Assembly: GCA_027533455.1 (NCBI GenBank)
Contig: JAPZUC010000015.1
Location: 1-64,000, forward strand
Length of the DNA stretch: 64,000 nucleotides
DNA from: Porphyrobacter sp.
GTDB taxonomy: Bacteria; Pseudomonadota; Alphaproteobacteria; Sphingomonadales; Sphingomonadaceae
Direction of reading: 5' to 3'
Made by a program: the position numbers and the translations under genes. The notes beneath the pieces were generated by a model. The model was not told the origin of the DNA and did not search any database. It was given only the letters and a program-made list of their open reading frames with translations. Within the stretch, counting starts at the first letter, position 1, and each line of letters begins with the position of its first letter. Positions 32,749 through 42,640 of the stretch are shown here, one piece after another.

Positions 32749-33177
32749 CTACCAATCGGAGGCGCGCGGCTTGCCGCGGTTTGCCTTTACCGTGCCGCGC
32801 ACCTTCTTGACCTTCAACCGCTCGGTCTTGCCCACCCGGTTGAGCCGCGTTTTCGCCCGCCGCCTCGGCTCGGTCTGGGCCTCCTCCAGCAGCGCGGCCA
32901 GCTTGACGCGCGCGTCCTGACGGTTGGCTTCCTGCGTGCGGTGCGCCTTGGAGTTAATGATCAGATCGCCGTTGCCAGCCAGCTTCGCTCCGGCGAGCTT
33001 GCGCAGCCGCTCGAACACCGGGGGAGAAAGGCGCAGGGCAAAGACATTCACCCGCAGCTCGACTTCGGTGGCGACCTTGTTGGCGTTCTGGCCGCCCGGG
33101 CCGGAACCGGCGAGAAAGCTCTCGCTGGCGAGCCTCAGCGCGCGGCTGACCAGCGGTTCTGGCGTATCCTCATCCAT
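32749..33177 (-). CDS. arfB: Ribosome rescue hydrolase ArfB (YaeJ/ICT1 type)
   Basis: A 142-residue peptidyl-tRNA hydrolase that frees ribosomes stalled without a stop codon. The GGQ motif lies in AGSGPGGQNANKVATEVELR, and the basic C-terminal tail that enters the mRNA channel is present (RRRAKTRLNRVGKTERLKV, then VKANRGK). There is no codon-recognition domain, as expected. The ATG at 33177 overlaps the end of the pseudouridine synthase gene by 8 bases. Confidence 0.93.
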   Translation of the reverse strand: MDEDTPEPLVSRALRLASESFLAGSGPGGQNANKVATEVELRVNVFALRLSPPVFERLRKLAGAKLAGNGDLIINSKAHRTQEANRQDARVKLAALLEEAQTEPRRRAKTRLNRVGKTERLKVKKVRGTVKANRGKPRASDW

Positions 33178-33832
33178 CCTTCGCCCCGAGCGCAAGGAAG
33201 TCTGCCGGAAGCGCGGCGCGGGCCTCGATCGCGGTCTTGCCCGGACGCTCCACCGTGAGGCTCTCGGCGTGGAGCATCGTCCGCTTGGCACTGGGCGCAT
33301 TGCCCGCGCCATAGACCGGATCGCCCAGCAGCGGGAAGCCGAGGCCCTTGAGCGCGTGCACCCGCAGCTGGTGGGTGCGGCCGGTTTCTGGACGGAAGCG
33401 GATCAGGCTGTGGGGGCCGAGGTGCTCGACTAGCTCCCAATGCGAGATGGCGGGCTTGCCCTTCTTCGCCGCAATCATCCGCCAGCCCTTTTCGGCCGAG
33501 CTGATCTTGTTGAGGGAGAGTTCGATCGTCCCCGATTCGCCCGGCGGATGCCCGGCGAGGATCGCAAGATAGGCCTTGCCCACCAGCCGGTCTTCGAACG
33601 CCTTGTTGAAGCGCGCCAGCGCCTTGGGATTGCGTGCGAGCAGCAGGCATCCGCTCGTATCGGTGTCGAGCCGGTGCACCGCCACGGGCGGCCGCTGGAA
33701 GCCCAGCTTCAGCCGCTCGAGGTGGTCTTCGAGGCAGATGCCGCCCTTGCGCGGACGGTCCACCGCCATGCCCGAAGGCTTGTCGATCACCAGCGCTTCG
33801 CCATCTTCGTAGAGGATTTTGATGTCAGCCAT
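33170..33832 (-). CDS. RluA-family pseudouridine synthase
   Basis: A 220-residue enzyme with the catalytic Asp in AVHRLDTDTSGCLLLARN and the family's RPETGRTHQLRVH and LGDPVYG. It changes a uridine in rRNA or tRNA to pseudouridine; the target base is not known. It lacks an S4 domain, as do RluA, TruC and similar. It is upstream of arfB in the same unit, both acting on the translation apparatus. Confidence 0.93.
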   Translation of the reverse strand: MADIKILYEDGEALVIDKPSGMAVDRPRKGGICLEDHLERLKLGFQRPPVAVHRLDTDTSGCLLLARNPKALARFNKAFEDRLVGKAYLAILAGHPPGESGTIELSLNKISSAEKGWRMIAAKKGKPAISHWELVEHLGPHSLIRFRPETGRTHQLRVHALKGLGFPLLGDPVYGAGNAPSAKRTMLHAESLTVERPGKTAIEARAALPADFLALGAKDG

Positions 33833-33874
33833 GGTGCCCGTTAGCTGCTTGGGCAGGGCTTGTCGAAGCCTGCA

Positions 33875-35689
33875 TCAGACAAGCATCGCCCGCATCAGTC
33901 CGCGCACCGCGTTGCCGATCCAGAAGCCGTCCGCCAGATCGTCGAGCGTCAATCCAGTCTCCCGTGCGCGGCCCTCGGCGATCAGCTGTTCGCGCAGCAC
34001 GCCGGGGAGCAGGCCGAGGCCGAGTGGCGGGGTCAGCAGCACGCCGTCAGGGCCCTCGACGAAGATGCTGGTCCAGCTGCCCTCGGTGACAAGACCGTCA
34101 GCGCGCACCAGCAGCGCCTCGTCTGCGCCGAAGCTGCGGGCGGCTGCCAGGGCGTCCTCATAGAACCCCCGGTCCGAGGTCTTGTGCGCCAACCGCCAAT
34201 CGCTGGGATCAAGCGGGTGAGGGAGCGCCGCGACCTTGACCGGCTCTGCCAGCGTCTCGGGCAGGGGCGCGGTTTCCAGCGCGCTCGCCCCGCTGCGCGC
34301 GACCAGCAGTCGCACCTTGGCAGGAGCCTCAAGCTCGAAGCAAAGCGCCTGAATCTGGTTGCGCAGGGCGTGGCGGTCGAACACGAAACCCAGCGCTGCC
34401 GCGCTCGCCTTCATCCGCGCGAGGTGCAGTTCGAGCAGCGCAATGCCGCTGTCGGGCTCGAACCGCATGGTCTCGATCAGATCACATTGCGGCGCGGGAA
34501 GGCCCGGCGCGGCGCGGCGCAGGAAGCCCGCTTTGACCTCGCATTCGCGGCGTTCGGCGTGTTGATCGCTGTCGGCCACGATCGCCGAGCCGATACCGAG
34601 CACCGCGCTGCCCTGCCCGTTCTCGATCGGCGTGAGGCGCAGGGTGCGGATCGCGACGTTGAAGGCGGCGTTTCCGTCTGCATCGATCCGGCCGATGGCG
34701 CCGCAATAGAGGCCGCGCGCATCGCGCTCCACCTCGGCCAGCAACTGCATCGCGCGAATCTTGGGCGCGCCCGTGATCGATCCGCAGGGAAACAGCGCCC
34801 GCACCAGATCCATCGCCCCTTTGCCGGGGCTGAGCCGCGCGCGCACCGTGGAGACCATCTGGTGCACGGTCGGATAGCTCTCGACCGCGAAGGGCGCATC
34901 GACATGGACGCTCCCCGCCTCGGCCACGCGCGACAGGTCGTTGCGCATGAGGTCGACGATCATCAGATTCTCGGCGCGGTCTTTCACCGAGGTCGCAAGG
35001 TCGTCTGCCATCGCGGCGTCGGCGGAGGGATCGGCCATGCGGGGGCGCGTGCCCTTCATCGGCTTGACCTTCGCTTCCGCGCCATTGAGGGCGACGAACA
35101 GCTCGGGCGAGAAGCTCAAAAGCCAGTGCGACCCGTCGAAGATCAGACCGCCATAGCCCGCCCGCGCGCCGTCGCGAAGTGCGGCATAGAGCCCCACCGG
35201 ATCACCGCGGAATGATCCCGCCAGCGGGTAGGTCAGGTTCGCCTGATAGATGTCGCCCGCTTGCACCGCCTCGGTCAGCGCAGCGAAGGCCGCGGCGTAT
35301 CCACCGGGGGAGAGCTGGGGCTCCATCGGGCCGAGCGTGCCGGGACCTTCCGTCCTGTCTGCCAACCAAGCCGAAACATCGGCGGCGGCGATCCTGCGCG
35401 GTGCGTCGAACAGGCCCAGCCACACCATCGGTCCGGCCGCGCCCGATCGTGCGGCCGCAAGGCCCGCAAGCCTTGGCTCGAGCGCCAGCCCAGCCTCGTA
35501 AGCGATGTACCCTGCAAGAGAGCCACCCTCGGCCACACGCGCTGTCTCCGCAGCTGCGAGCACCGCTGCGACCTGGTCCGGCCGGTGCGCCACGAACAGC
35601 GCACGCGGGGCTTCGTAAAGGAGCGCGTCGGCGGCATTTTCACCGACGCGGGCATCATCGAGCAGGACAAATGTTGTCGGCGTAACCAT
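33875..35689 (-). CDS. pabB: Fused aminodeoxychorismate synthase component I and lyase (PabBC)
   Basis: A 604-residue bifunctional protein of folate synthesis. Residues ~1-360 form PabB, with AGDIYQANLTYPL, KPMKGTRPRMADP, VKDRAENLMIVDLMRNDL and FPCGSITGAPKIRAM; residues ~380-604 form a PabC-like class IV PLP lyase with LVTEGSWTSIFVE and GFWIGNAVRGL. PabB converts chorismate to aminodeoxychorismate with ammonia from PabA (not in the window), and the PabC part gives p-aminobenzoate. The ATG at 35689 is the first supported; the ORF continues upstream to 36082 without homology and overlaps the divergent gene. Confidence 0.92.
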   Translation of the reverse strand: MVTPTTFVLLDDARVGENAADALLYEAPRALFVAHRPDQVAAVLAAAETARVAEGGSLAGYIAYEAGLALEPRLAGLAAARSGAAGPMVWLGLFDAPRRIAAADVSAWLADRTEGPGTLGPMEPQLSPGGYAAAFAALTEAVQAGDIYQANLTYPLAGSFRGDPVGLYAALRDGARAGYGGLIFDGSHWLLSFSPELFVALNGAEAKVKPMKGTRPRMADPSADAAMADDLATSVKDRAENLMIVDLMRNDLSRVAEAGSVHVDAPFAVESYPTVHQMVSTVRARLSPGKGAMDLVRALFPCGSITGAPKIRAMQLLAEVERDARGLYCGAIGRIDADGNAAFNVAIRTLRLTPIENGQGSAVLGIGSAIVADSDQHAERRECEVKAGFLRRAAPGLPAPQCDLIETMRFEPDSGIALLELHLARMKASAAALGFVFDRHALRNQIQALCFELEAPAKVRLLVARSGASALETAPLPETLAEPVKVAALPHPLDPSDWRLAHKTSDRGFYEDALAAARSFGADEALLVRADGLVTEGSWTSIFVEGPDGVLLTPPLGLGLLPGVLREQLIAEGRARETGLTLDDLADGFWIGNAVRGLMRAMLV

Positions 35690-35789
35690 GGCGTGAAGCC
35701 TTGGCCCAAAGCCGCGCCGCTGTCGAGAACTTGACCGCTGCGCCCTCCCCCTGCACATCGCGACAAAGGGTTGATCACGAGGAACAAGC

Positions 35790-37340
35790 ATGACGGACTC
35801 CGGGGCGGACAGCGCGACTGTCATCTTCCTGGGGCTGGGCGGGAACGGATCGCGGCAGGCGCTCGCGCTCAGCCGGTCCAACCGCCACGGCCTGATTGCC
35901 GGCGCGACCGGCACGGGGAAAACGGTGACGTTGCAGGGCATCGCCGAGAGTTTTTCCGCCGCTGGTGTGCCGGTGTTCCTCGCCGACGTGAAGGGCGACC
36001 TGTCGGGAATCGCCATGCCGGGTTCGCCGACCTTCAAGCACGCCGACAAGCTGGAGAGCCGTGCGAAGGAACTCGGCATCACCGACTATGCCTATGCCGA
36101 TAACCCGGCGATTTTCTGGGATTTGTACGGCGAACAGGGCCACCCGATCCGCACCACCGTGTCCGAAATGGGTCCGCTGCTGCTGTCGCGGCTGCTCGAT
36201 CTGAACGAGACCCAGGAGGGCGTCCTCCAGATCATCTTCCGCTATGCCGACGAGAACGGTTTGCTGCTGCTCGATTTCGAGGACCTGTCGGCGCTGCTCG
36301 CTTGGGCGAACGAGAATGCCGCTGAATTATCAGGGAAATACGGCAATGTCACCAAGCCCTCGGTCGGCTCGATCCAGCGGCAATTGCTCTCGTTTGAGGC
36401 GCAAGGGGCGGACAATTTCTTCGGCGAGCCGGCGCTCGAGATCAACGATTTCCTCAAGGTCGACGATCAGGGACGGGGCTTCATCAACGTGCTCGCTGCC
36501 GACAAGCTGATGCGCAGCCCCAAGCTCTACGCCACCTTTCTGCTGTGGCTGCTGGCGGAACTGTTTGAATCGCTTCCCGAAGTCGGCGATCCGGAAAAGC
36601 CCAAGCTGGTGTTCTTCTTCGACGAGGCGCACCTCCTGTTCGACGATGCCCCCAAGGCGCTGCAGGATACGATCGAACAGGTGGTCCGGCTGATCCGGTC
36701 CAAGGGTGTCGGGGTGTTCTTCGTCACCCAGAATCCGATTGATATTCCCGAAGAAGTTGCGGGCCAGCTGGGCAACCGCGTGCAGCACGCCCTGCGCGCT
36801 TTCACCCCGCGCGATCAGCGCGCGATCAAGGCGGCGGCGGAGACCTTTCGGGTCAACCCCAAGCTTGATGTCGAGAGCGTCATTACCGAGCTGAAGGTGG
36901 GTGAGGCACTGGTCTCGACACTCGACGAGGACGGGGCGCCGACTATCGTGGAGCGCACCCTGATCAAGCCGCCGCGTTCGCGCCTGGGGCCGCTTTCCGA
37001 AAAGGAGCGCACGATTATTCAGTCGATTAGCCCGGTCGAAGGCAAGTACGACACCCGCGTCGATCGGGAGAGTGCCGCCGAAGTCCTCGCCGCCAAGGCC
37101 GCCGATGCTGCGGCGACAGCGGTGGAAGTGGCCGAGAAGGGGCGCGAGGAAGTGGGCAAGCGGGAACGCAAGACTCCGTCCGTCTGGGAGAAGGCCGGCA
37201 AGAGCGCGATGACCGCTGCGGGCGGTTCGCTGGCATCCATTGCGGTGGCGATGGTGCTCGGCAAGAAATCGGGTGCCGATCCGATCAAGACTGGCGCGAC
37301 CGCTTTTGTCAGAAACCTGCTCGGCGGGCTGATGCGCTGA
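35790..37340 (+). CDS. HerA-like / DUF853 ATPase
   Basis: A 516-residue P-loop ATPase of the FtsK-HerA superfamily, DUF853 branch. Walker A is [16 protein letters not shown], Walker [17 protein letters not shown], and arginine and sensor regions lie in [17 protein letters not shown] and [17 protein letters not shown]. The C-terminal 80 residues are Ala- and Glu-rich. It is usual for the group, which is thought to move along DNA, though its cell role is not established. No NurA or SIR2 partner is next to it. Confidence 0.88.
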   Translation: MTDSGADSATVIFLGLGGNGSRQALALSRSNRHGLIAGATGTGKTVTLQGIAESFSAAGVPVFLADVKGDLSGIAMPGSPTFKHADKLESRAKELGITDYAYADNPAIFWDLYGEQGHPIRTTVSEMGPLLLSRLLDLNETQEGVLQIIFRYADENGLLLLDFEDLSALLAWANENAAELSGKYGNVTKPSVGSIQRQLLSFEAQGADNFFGEPALEINDFLKVDDQGRGFINVLAADKLMRSPKLYATFLLWLLAELFESLPEVGDPEKPKLVFFFDEAHLLFDDAPKALQDTIEQVVRLIRSKGVGVFFVTQNPIDIPEEVAGQLGNRVQHALRAFTPRDQRAIKAAAETFRVNPKLDVESVITELKVGEALVSTLDEDGAPTIVERTLIKPPRSRLGPLSEKERTIIQSISPVEGKYDTRVDRESAAEVLAAKAADAAATAVEVAEKGREEVGKRERKTPSVWEKAGKSAMTAAGGSLASIAVAMVLGKKSGADPIKTGATAFVRNLLGGLMR

Positions 37341-37384
37341 CCCGCCAGAACGCGTGTTTCACATGAAACACGCGTTCTGGCGGG
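37341..37384. promoter_or_regulatory. 44-bp perfect dyad with a parS-like centre
   Basis: Bases 37341-37361 are the exact reverse complement of 37364-37384 around CA. The centre reads TGTTTCACATGAAACA (37355-37370), one base from consensus parS and identical (reverse strand) to 22333-22348. It directly follows the HerA-like stop codon and could instead be a terminator hairpin between convergent genes, but it has no T-run. 37385-37451 shows nothing further. Confidence 0.5.
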
Positions 37385-37451
37385 GTGCGAGCGGGGGTCT
37401 AACCGGGGTCAAAGGGGGGTCTGGCGCGGGCAAGACCCCCTCGAACCGGAC

Positions 37452-37838
37452 TCAAGCGCCCTCTGGCGGAACCATGCAGAAGGCGTTGAGCTTGTTGCCA
37501 TCGGGATCCCGGAAATAGCCCGCGTAGAACCCGTCATCGCCGCGCGGGCCGGGAGCGCCTTCGCAGGTGCCGCCCTGGGCCATCGCGGTCTCGTAGACGG
37601 CATGGACCTGTTCGGGCGATTTCACTTCGAGCGCGACCATCACCCCGTTGCCGACCGTGGCAGGCGCGCCATCGAAAGGCAGTGTCGCCGCAATCCCCGG
37701 CGCGCCGCCGAATTCGCCCCATGCGATGAAGGCATCGGTGTCCATCATCCGGCCGAGCCCGAAATGCGTGGCGATCGCGTCATAGAACGCCGCGGCGCGC
37801 GGCAGATCATTGGTGCCTAGGGTAACGTAGCCGATCAT
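37452..37838 (-). CDS. VOC-family (glyoxalase-like) protein
   Basis: A 128-residue protein starting MIGYVTLGTNDLPRAAAFYD and ending with GYFRDPDGNKLNAFC, the two ends of the VOC fold (beta-alpha-beta-beta-beta repeats). DPDGNK is the typical metal-binding Glu/Asp turn region, but the metal ligands cannot all be assigned. Members include glyoxalases, dioxygenases and resistance proteins; the role here is unknown. It converges with the HerA-like gene. Confidence 0.85.
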   Translation of the reverse strand: MIGYVTLGTNDLPRAAAFYDAIATHFGLGRMMDTDAFIAWGEFGGAPGIAATLPFDGAPATVGNGVMVALEVKSPEQVHAVYETAMAQGGTCEGAPGPRGDDGFYAGYFRDPDGNKLNAFCMVPPEGA

Positions 37839-38040
37839 GTGTGTTCCTCCCGAGTGATGCGAATCGATGGGAGAACATTACAGGAACATAGAGGTTCCAA
37901 CAAGGTGTGAAGGAGGCAGGGTATCGGCCCGCCAACGGACGGGCCGCGAGCGCACGCGCGCGAGCCGCAGGCGCCCGTAGCGCAGCGAAGGAACAGCGCC
38001 GAGGACGTGTCCGCGGAGGCGGGTACGCAAACAAGAAACC

Positions 38041-38071
38041 GGCCCCCCGGGTCGAGCCCGGGGCGGGGGCC
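38041..38071 (-). terminator. GC-rich hairpin directly after the aminopeptidase gene
   Basis: GGCCCCCCGGG (38041-38051) pairs with CCCGGGGCGGGGGCC (38057-38071) around TCGAG; on the minus strand it follows the stop codon at once and is followed by GGTTTCTTGTTT. The rest of the gap, 37839-38040, is GC-rich with many short self-complementary runs and no recognisable gene. Confidence 0.65.
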
Positions 38072-39946
38072 TTAGAGAGGCTGGGTTTCCCGCTCGACCC
38101 ACGCCAGATCCTCGCCCGTCAGCTGCGGCGCAAGCAGCGCGCGCACCTGCGCGTGATAGCTATCGACCCACGCCACTTCCTCGGCGGTCAGCAGACTTTT
38201 CTCGATCAGCTTGCGATCCAGCGGCACGAAGGTCAGCGTCTCGAAGCCGAGATAGGTGCCTTCCTGCCCGGCAACCTCCCGCTCCTCGACCAGCACGAGG
38301 TTTTCGATGCGGATGCCGAACGCGCCTTGTTTGTAATAGCCCGGCTCGTTCGAGAGGATCATGCCGGTGAACAGCTCCTGCCCCGTCCCGGCCTGCCCGC
38401 CAGAAGGCTTGGCAATGCGCTGCGGGCCTTCGTGCACGGCGAGGAAGCTGCCCACCCCGTGACCTGTGCCGTGAGCGTAATCGACGCCCGCCTCCCACAG
38501 ATATTGCCGCGCCAGCACGTCAAGCTGTCCGCCCGCCGTGCCTTGCGGGAAGACCGCGCGGGCGAGCTGGATGTGGCCCTTTAAGACGCGCGTGTTGCGG
38601 TCGCGCATTTCGGCGGTGGGTTCGCCCGGGCCGACCCAGACGGTGCGGGTGATGTCGGTGGTGCCGCCGGGATACTGGCCCCCTGAATCGACCAGATAGA
38701 TCGAGGAGGGCGGGATCGGGATATTGCTGTCCTCGTCCACTTTGTAATGCGGCAGCGCGGCGTGGCCGGCGGCGGCAGAAATCGTGGCGAAGCTGAGGTC
38801 GCGCAGGCCCGGGTCTTCGGCGCGGAAGGCGGCAAGCCGCGCGGCAGCGGAGAGTTCGTCCACCCCGCCCTTCGGCCCTTCGATCTCCAGCCAGCGCAGG
38901 AATTTGCTCACTGCCGCCCCGTCGCGGGCCTGCGCGTCGCGGTGGCCCTGCTGTTCGGCGGGGTTCTTGATCGCTTTCGCAAGGATCGTCGGGTCCTGCT
39001 TGAAGGCGAACTGCGCCCCGCCTGCGCGCAAGGCCTGCGCGATGCCGACGACGGCGAAATCGGGATCGAGCGCGACGCTCTTGCCCGCAAAGGCGGAAGC
39101 CAGCGCGCCCTCGAAACCTGCTCGGTCGCGGATCGTCACCGCGTTGCCAAGGTGGCGGGTCAGCTCGGGCGTGACCTTCTCGGGGGCGATGAACAGCTCG
39201 GCGCTGCCGTCCTTGTGGGCGATCACGTAGGAGAGCGCGACGGGGGTGTGCGACACGTCGCTCCCCCGGATGTTGAGCAGCCATGCGACCGAATCGAGCG
39301 CTGGGATGACCACCGCGTCATGGCCTTCCTTCACCAGCCAATCGGCCACGGCGGCGCGCTTGTCGGCGGAGGAACGTCCGGCGAGGTCGTCGGTATGGGG
39401 TATGGCGACAGCGGGCGAGGGGACGGGGCGGTCGGCCCACACGGCGTCGACTGGGTTGCTCTGCGCCGGGACCATCACGATGCCCTTGGCCGCGACCCGC
39501 TTCTCCAGCGCCTCGACCCAGCTCCAGTTGTGGAGCCAGGGGTCATAGGCGATCTTCGCTCCGCTCTCGCAGACCTCGGCGAGCCACCCGCCAAGCGTGT
39601 CCTTGGGGACCGAGCGATATTCGAACAGGTTCCCGTCCACCTGCTCGCGCACCTGCACAGTGTAGCGTCCGTCGACGAAGATCGCGGCGTGGGTGAGGGT
39701 TACAGCGGCAAAGCCGGCCGAGCCGCCGAAGCCCGTCAGCCACGCGAGGCGCTGGGCATAATCGCCGACATATTCGCTCATGTGTTCATCGCTGATGGGA
39801 ATAACGAAACCCGTCAGCCCGCGCCGCTTCAGCTCCTCGCGCAGTGCGGCAAGGCGGGCTTCATGGGTCTGCATCAGCATTTCGTCGATCCTCGGGTGCG
39901 GCGCGGGCCTTGCCGCGCCGGAATGTATGTCTAGAACCGCCATCAT
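38072..39946 (-). CDS. Xaa-Pro aminopeptidase (M24B, APP1-like)
   Basis: A 624-residue three-domain aminopeptidase P of the long (eukaryotic-like APP1) type. Two creatinase-type domains (EYVGDYAQRLAWLTGFGGS) precede the pita-bread domain with metal ligands in YLVDSGGQYPGGTTDITRTV (two Asp), GTGHGVGSFLAVHEGP (His), ILSNEPGYYKQGAFGIRIEN (Glu) and a final Glu. It removes an N-terminal residue before proline. No signal peptide is seen. The start MMAVLDIHSG is taken at 39946; a start at the internal MQTHEARLAALR is also possible. Confidence 0.92.
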   Translation of the reverse strand: MMAVLDIHSGAARPAPHPRIDEMLMQTHEARLAALREELKRRGLTGFVIPISDEHMSEYVGDYAQRLAWLTGFGGSAGFAAVTLTHAAIFVDGRYTVQVREQVDGNLFEYRSVPKDTLGGWLAEVCESGAKIAYDPWLHNWSWVEALEKRVAAKGIVMVPAQSNPVDAVWADRPVPSPAVAIPHTDDLAGRSSADKRAAVADWLVKEGHDAVVIPALDSVAWLLNIRGSDVSHTPVALSYVIAHKDGSAELFIAPEKVTPELTRHLGNAVTIRDRAGFEGALASAFAGKSVALDPDFAVVGIAQALRAGGAQFAFKQDPTILAKAIKNPAEQQGHRDAQARDGAAVSKFLRWLEIEGPKGGVDELSAAARLAAFRAEDPGLRDLSFATISAAAGHAALPHYKVDEDSNIPIPPSSIYLVDSGGQYPGGTTDITRTVWVGPGEPTAEMRDRNTRVLKGHIQLARAVFPQGTAGGQLDVLARQYLWEAGVDYAHGTGHGVGSFLAVHEGPQRIAKPSGGQAGTGQELFTGMILSNEPGYYKQGAFGIRIENLVLVEEREVAGQEGTYLGFETLTFVPLDRKLIEKSLLTAEEVAWVDSYHAQVRALLAPQLTGEDLAWVERETQPL

Positions 39947-39987
39947 AGGCTTTCGCCGCGCGTCTTTCCACCAGGGAACACCATCAG

Positions 39988-42213
39988 ATGATCCGTCCGA
40001 TCAGCACGCATTCTCTTGCGCTGGCGCTTGCCGCCACCACTTTCGCACCGGCCGCCGAGGCCACCACCACCGAGGATTCCCGCCACGTGACCACTTCCGC
40101 AGCCGCTTCAACGTCCGCCGCCGAGATCAAGCCGCCCGTCGCCGAGAAGCGCGCCCACACCTACACCGTGCACGGCATCACCGTCGAAGACCCCTATGAC
40201 TGGCTGTATGACAAGTCCTATCCGGTGGTGGACGACGAGGACGTGCTGAACCACGTCAAGGCCGAGAACGCCTATTTCGAAGCCAAGATGGGCGGGCAGA
40301 AGGCTTTCACCGAGGCCCTGTTCACCGAGATGCGCGCACGCATCAAGGAAGACGATTCGACCGTTCCCCAGAAGGATGGCGACTACATCTACTGGAGCGA
40401 GTTCGAGGAAGGCGCGCAGTATCGCAAGCATTACCGCAAGCCCGCAGCGGGCGGTCAGGCCGAACTGCTGATCGACGAGAACAAGCTGGCCGAGGGGCAG
40501 GAATATTTCAGCCTCGGCGCGGCCTCGATCAGCCAGAACGGGCGGTTCCTTGCCTATTCCACCGACACCAGCGGCGGCGAGCGTTACACCGCGCGGATCA
40601 AGGATCTCCAGACGGGCGAGCATCTGCCCGACGTGATCGAGAACCTGCGCGGCGGGCTCACCTGGGTCGCGAATGATACAGCGCTGGTCTACGGCCCCTC
40701 GACCGAGGAGTGGCGCACGCTGGAGGCCAAGCTCCACGTGATCGGCACGCCGGTGGAAAGCGACGTCACGCTCTACAAGGAAGAAGACCAGAGCTTCGGC
40801 GTCGGCGCGGGGCTGACGGCTCAGGAAGACTGGCTGATCATCGCCACCGGCGACAACGAGACCAGCGAAGTGCGGCTGATCCCTGCCGCCAACCCCACCG
40901 CCACGCCGATCCTCGTGAAGCCGCGCCAGAAGGGCGTCGAATATTCGGTCGACGTGCGAGACGGTGAACTGTGGGTGCTGACCAACGACGATCACATCAA
41001 TTTCCGCCTCGCCAAGGCCGATCTGAAGACGCCGGGGAACTGGCAGACGGTGATCGCCGGTTCGGACGAATTCTACCTGACCGATTTCGACCTGTTCAAG
41101 GATTTCTTCGTCACCGAAGGGCGCCTGAACGGCCTCGACCAGATCCAGTTGCGCCAGTATTCGGCGCCCGGCAAGGTGACCCCGATCACCTTCCCCGAGC
41201 CGAGCTACACCGCGGGTCTTTCCAACAACCCCGAATATGACATGAAGGTGCTGCGGCTGTCCTACCAGTCGATGGTGACGCCGAGCACGGTCTATGATTA
41301 CGACGTCAAGACCGCGAAGCTGACGACGCTGAAGACGCAGGAAATCCCGAGCGGGTATGATCCCTCGCTCTATGTCTCTGAACGACTGACCGTGACTGCG
41401 CGTGACGGGACGCAGGTGCCGGTGAGCGTGCTGATGCGCAAGGACCGCGCGGCGATCCTCAAGAAGGCGGGTATCGAAGGGCCGGGGCCGCTACATCTCT
41501 ATGCCTACGGCGCCTATGGCTATGCCGTGCCGCCGGGCTTCTCGACCTCGCGCCTCAGCCTCGTCGATCGCGGCTTTGCCTATGCCATCGCGCATATCCG
41601 CGGCGGGGATGATCTCGGGCGGCGCTGGTATCTGCAAGGCAAGCTGTTCCAGCGCACTAACACCTTCAACGATTTCGTCGATGCAGGCCGAGGGCTGATT
41701 GCCAAGGGCTACACCGCCGAGGGCAAGGTTACCGCCAGTGGTGGCTCGGCGGGCGGCGAGCTGATGGGGGCGGTGATCAATCAGGACCCGTCGCAATATG
41801 GCGCGGTCGTGGCCCATGTGCCCTTCGTCGATGTGGTGGGCACCATGCTCAACGAGAAGCTGCCGCTCACCCCGGGCGAGTGGCAGGAATGGGGCAATCC
41901 GATCACCGACAAGGCGGCGTTCGCCTATATGCTGTCCTACTCGCCCTATGATCAGGTGGTCGCCAAGGCCTATCCGCCGCTGATGGTCACCGCCGGTCTC
42001 AACGACCCGCGCGTGACCTATTGGGAGCCCGCCAAGTGGGTCGCCAAGCTGCGCGAGCTCAAGACCGACGACAACCTCCTGGTGATGAAGACCAATATGG
42101 GCGCAGGCCACGGCGGGCAATCGGGGCGGTGGAACAGCCTCAAGGAGACCGCTGAGGAATTCGCCTTCATCCTGTGGCAGATGGGGATGGCGCCCAAGAG
42201 CGAGGGCGAGTGA
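39988..42213 (+). CDS. S9-family peptidase (prolyl oligopeptidase / oligopeptidase B type)
   Basis: A 741-residue serine peptidase with a short signal-like N-terminus (SLALALAATTFAPAAEA) and the propeller start RAHTYTVHGITVEDPYDWL. The catalytic Ser lies in TASGGSAGGELMGA, Asp in LMVTAGLNDPRV and His in GAGHGGQSGRW. It cuts small peptides after Pro or basic residues; the GGSAGG and the ending are like oligopeptidase B. The stop overlaps the start of the thioesterase gene (GTGA). It is divergent from the aminopeptidase P gene with 41 bases between, so peptide-degrading genes are grouped. Confidence 0.93.
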   Translation: MIRPISTHSLALALAATTFAPAAEATTTEDSRHVTTSAAASTSAAEIKPPVAEKRAHTYTVHGITVEDPYDWLYDKSYPVVDDEDVLNHVKAENAYFEAKMGGQKAFTEALFTEMRARIKEDDSTVPQKDGDYIYWSEFEEGAQYRKHYRKPAAGGQAELLIDENKLAEGQEYFSLGAASISQNGRFLAYSTDTSGGERYTARIKDLQTGEHLPDVIENLRGGLTWVANDTALVYGPSTEEWRTLEAKLHVIGTPVESDVTLYKEEDQSFGVGAGLTAQEDWLIIATGDNETSEVRLIPAANPTATPILVKPRQKGVEYSVDVRDGELWVLTNDDHINFRLAKADLKTPGNWQTVIAGSDEFYLTDFDLFKDFFVTEGRLNGLDQIQLRQYSAPGKVTPITFPEPSYTAGLSNNPEYDMKVLRLSYQSMVTPSTVYDYDVKTAKLTTLKTQEIPSGYDPSLYVSERLTVTARDGTQVPVSVLMRKDRAAILKKAGIEGPGPLHLYAYGAYGYAVPPGFSTSRLSLVDRGFAYAIAHIRGGDDLGRRWYLQGKLFQRTNTFNDFVDAGRGLIAKGYTAEGKVTASGGSAGGELMGAVINQDPSQYGAVVAHVPFVDVVGTMLNEKLPLTPGEWQEWGNPITDKAAFAYMLSYSPYDQVVAKAYPPLMVTAGLNDPRVTYWEPAKWVAKLRELKTDDNLLVMKTNMGAGHGGQSGRWNSLKETAEEFAFILWQMGMAPKSEGE

Positions 42214-42608
42214 CCAGCCAGAACCGCTACATCCGCACCTTCACGGCCGCGCCCGAGCACATCGACGAGCTCGGCCACGTCAACAATACCGTGTGGGTGC
42301 AGTGGATTCAGGACATGGCCACTGCCCATTGGGATGCGGTGGCCCGCCCGGAAGACCGCACAGCCTTCTTCTGGGTCGTGGTGCGGCACGAGATCGACTA
42401 TCGCGGCAATGTGTCCGAAGGCGAAAGCGTCCATGCCGAAACGTGGATCGAGGGCCCCGCGCAGGGCGCGAAGTCGCTGCGGCGGGTGGAGTTCACCGAT
42501 GCATCGGGCAAGCGCCTCGTCAGCGCTGCCACCACTTGGGCGATGATCGACCGCGCGACTGGCCGGCTGGCGCGAGTGCGGCCCGAGGTGCTCGAGCCGT
42601 TTACTTGA
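42210..42608 (+). CDS. Acyl-CoA thioesterase (hotdog, 4-HBT-like)
   Basis: A 132-residue single hotdog protein with the start region FTAAPEHIDELGHVNNTVWV, where D/E and H-V-N-N fit the active-site helix of 4-hydroxybenzoyl-CoA-type thioesterases, followed by HEIDYRGNVSEGESV. The GTG at 42210 overlaps the stop of the peptidase (GTGA). The substrate is unknown; YbgC/FadM-like acyl-CoA is likely. Confidence 0.88.
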   Translation: MTSQNRYIRTFTAAPEHIDELGHVNNTVWVQWIQDMATAHWDAVARPEDRTAFFWVVVRHEIDYRGNVSEGESVHAETWIEGPAQGAKSLRRVEFTDASGKRLVSAATTWAMIDRATGRLARVRPEVLEPFT

Positions 42609-42640
42609 GGTCTGCGCCACCGAAGGTGGCCGAAAGCAAG

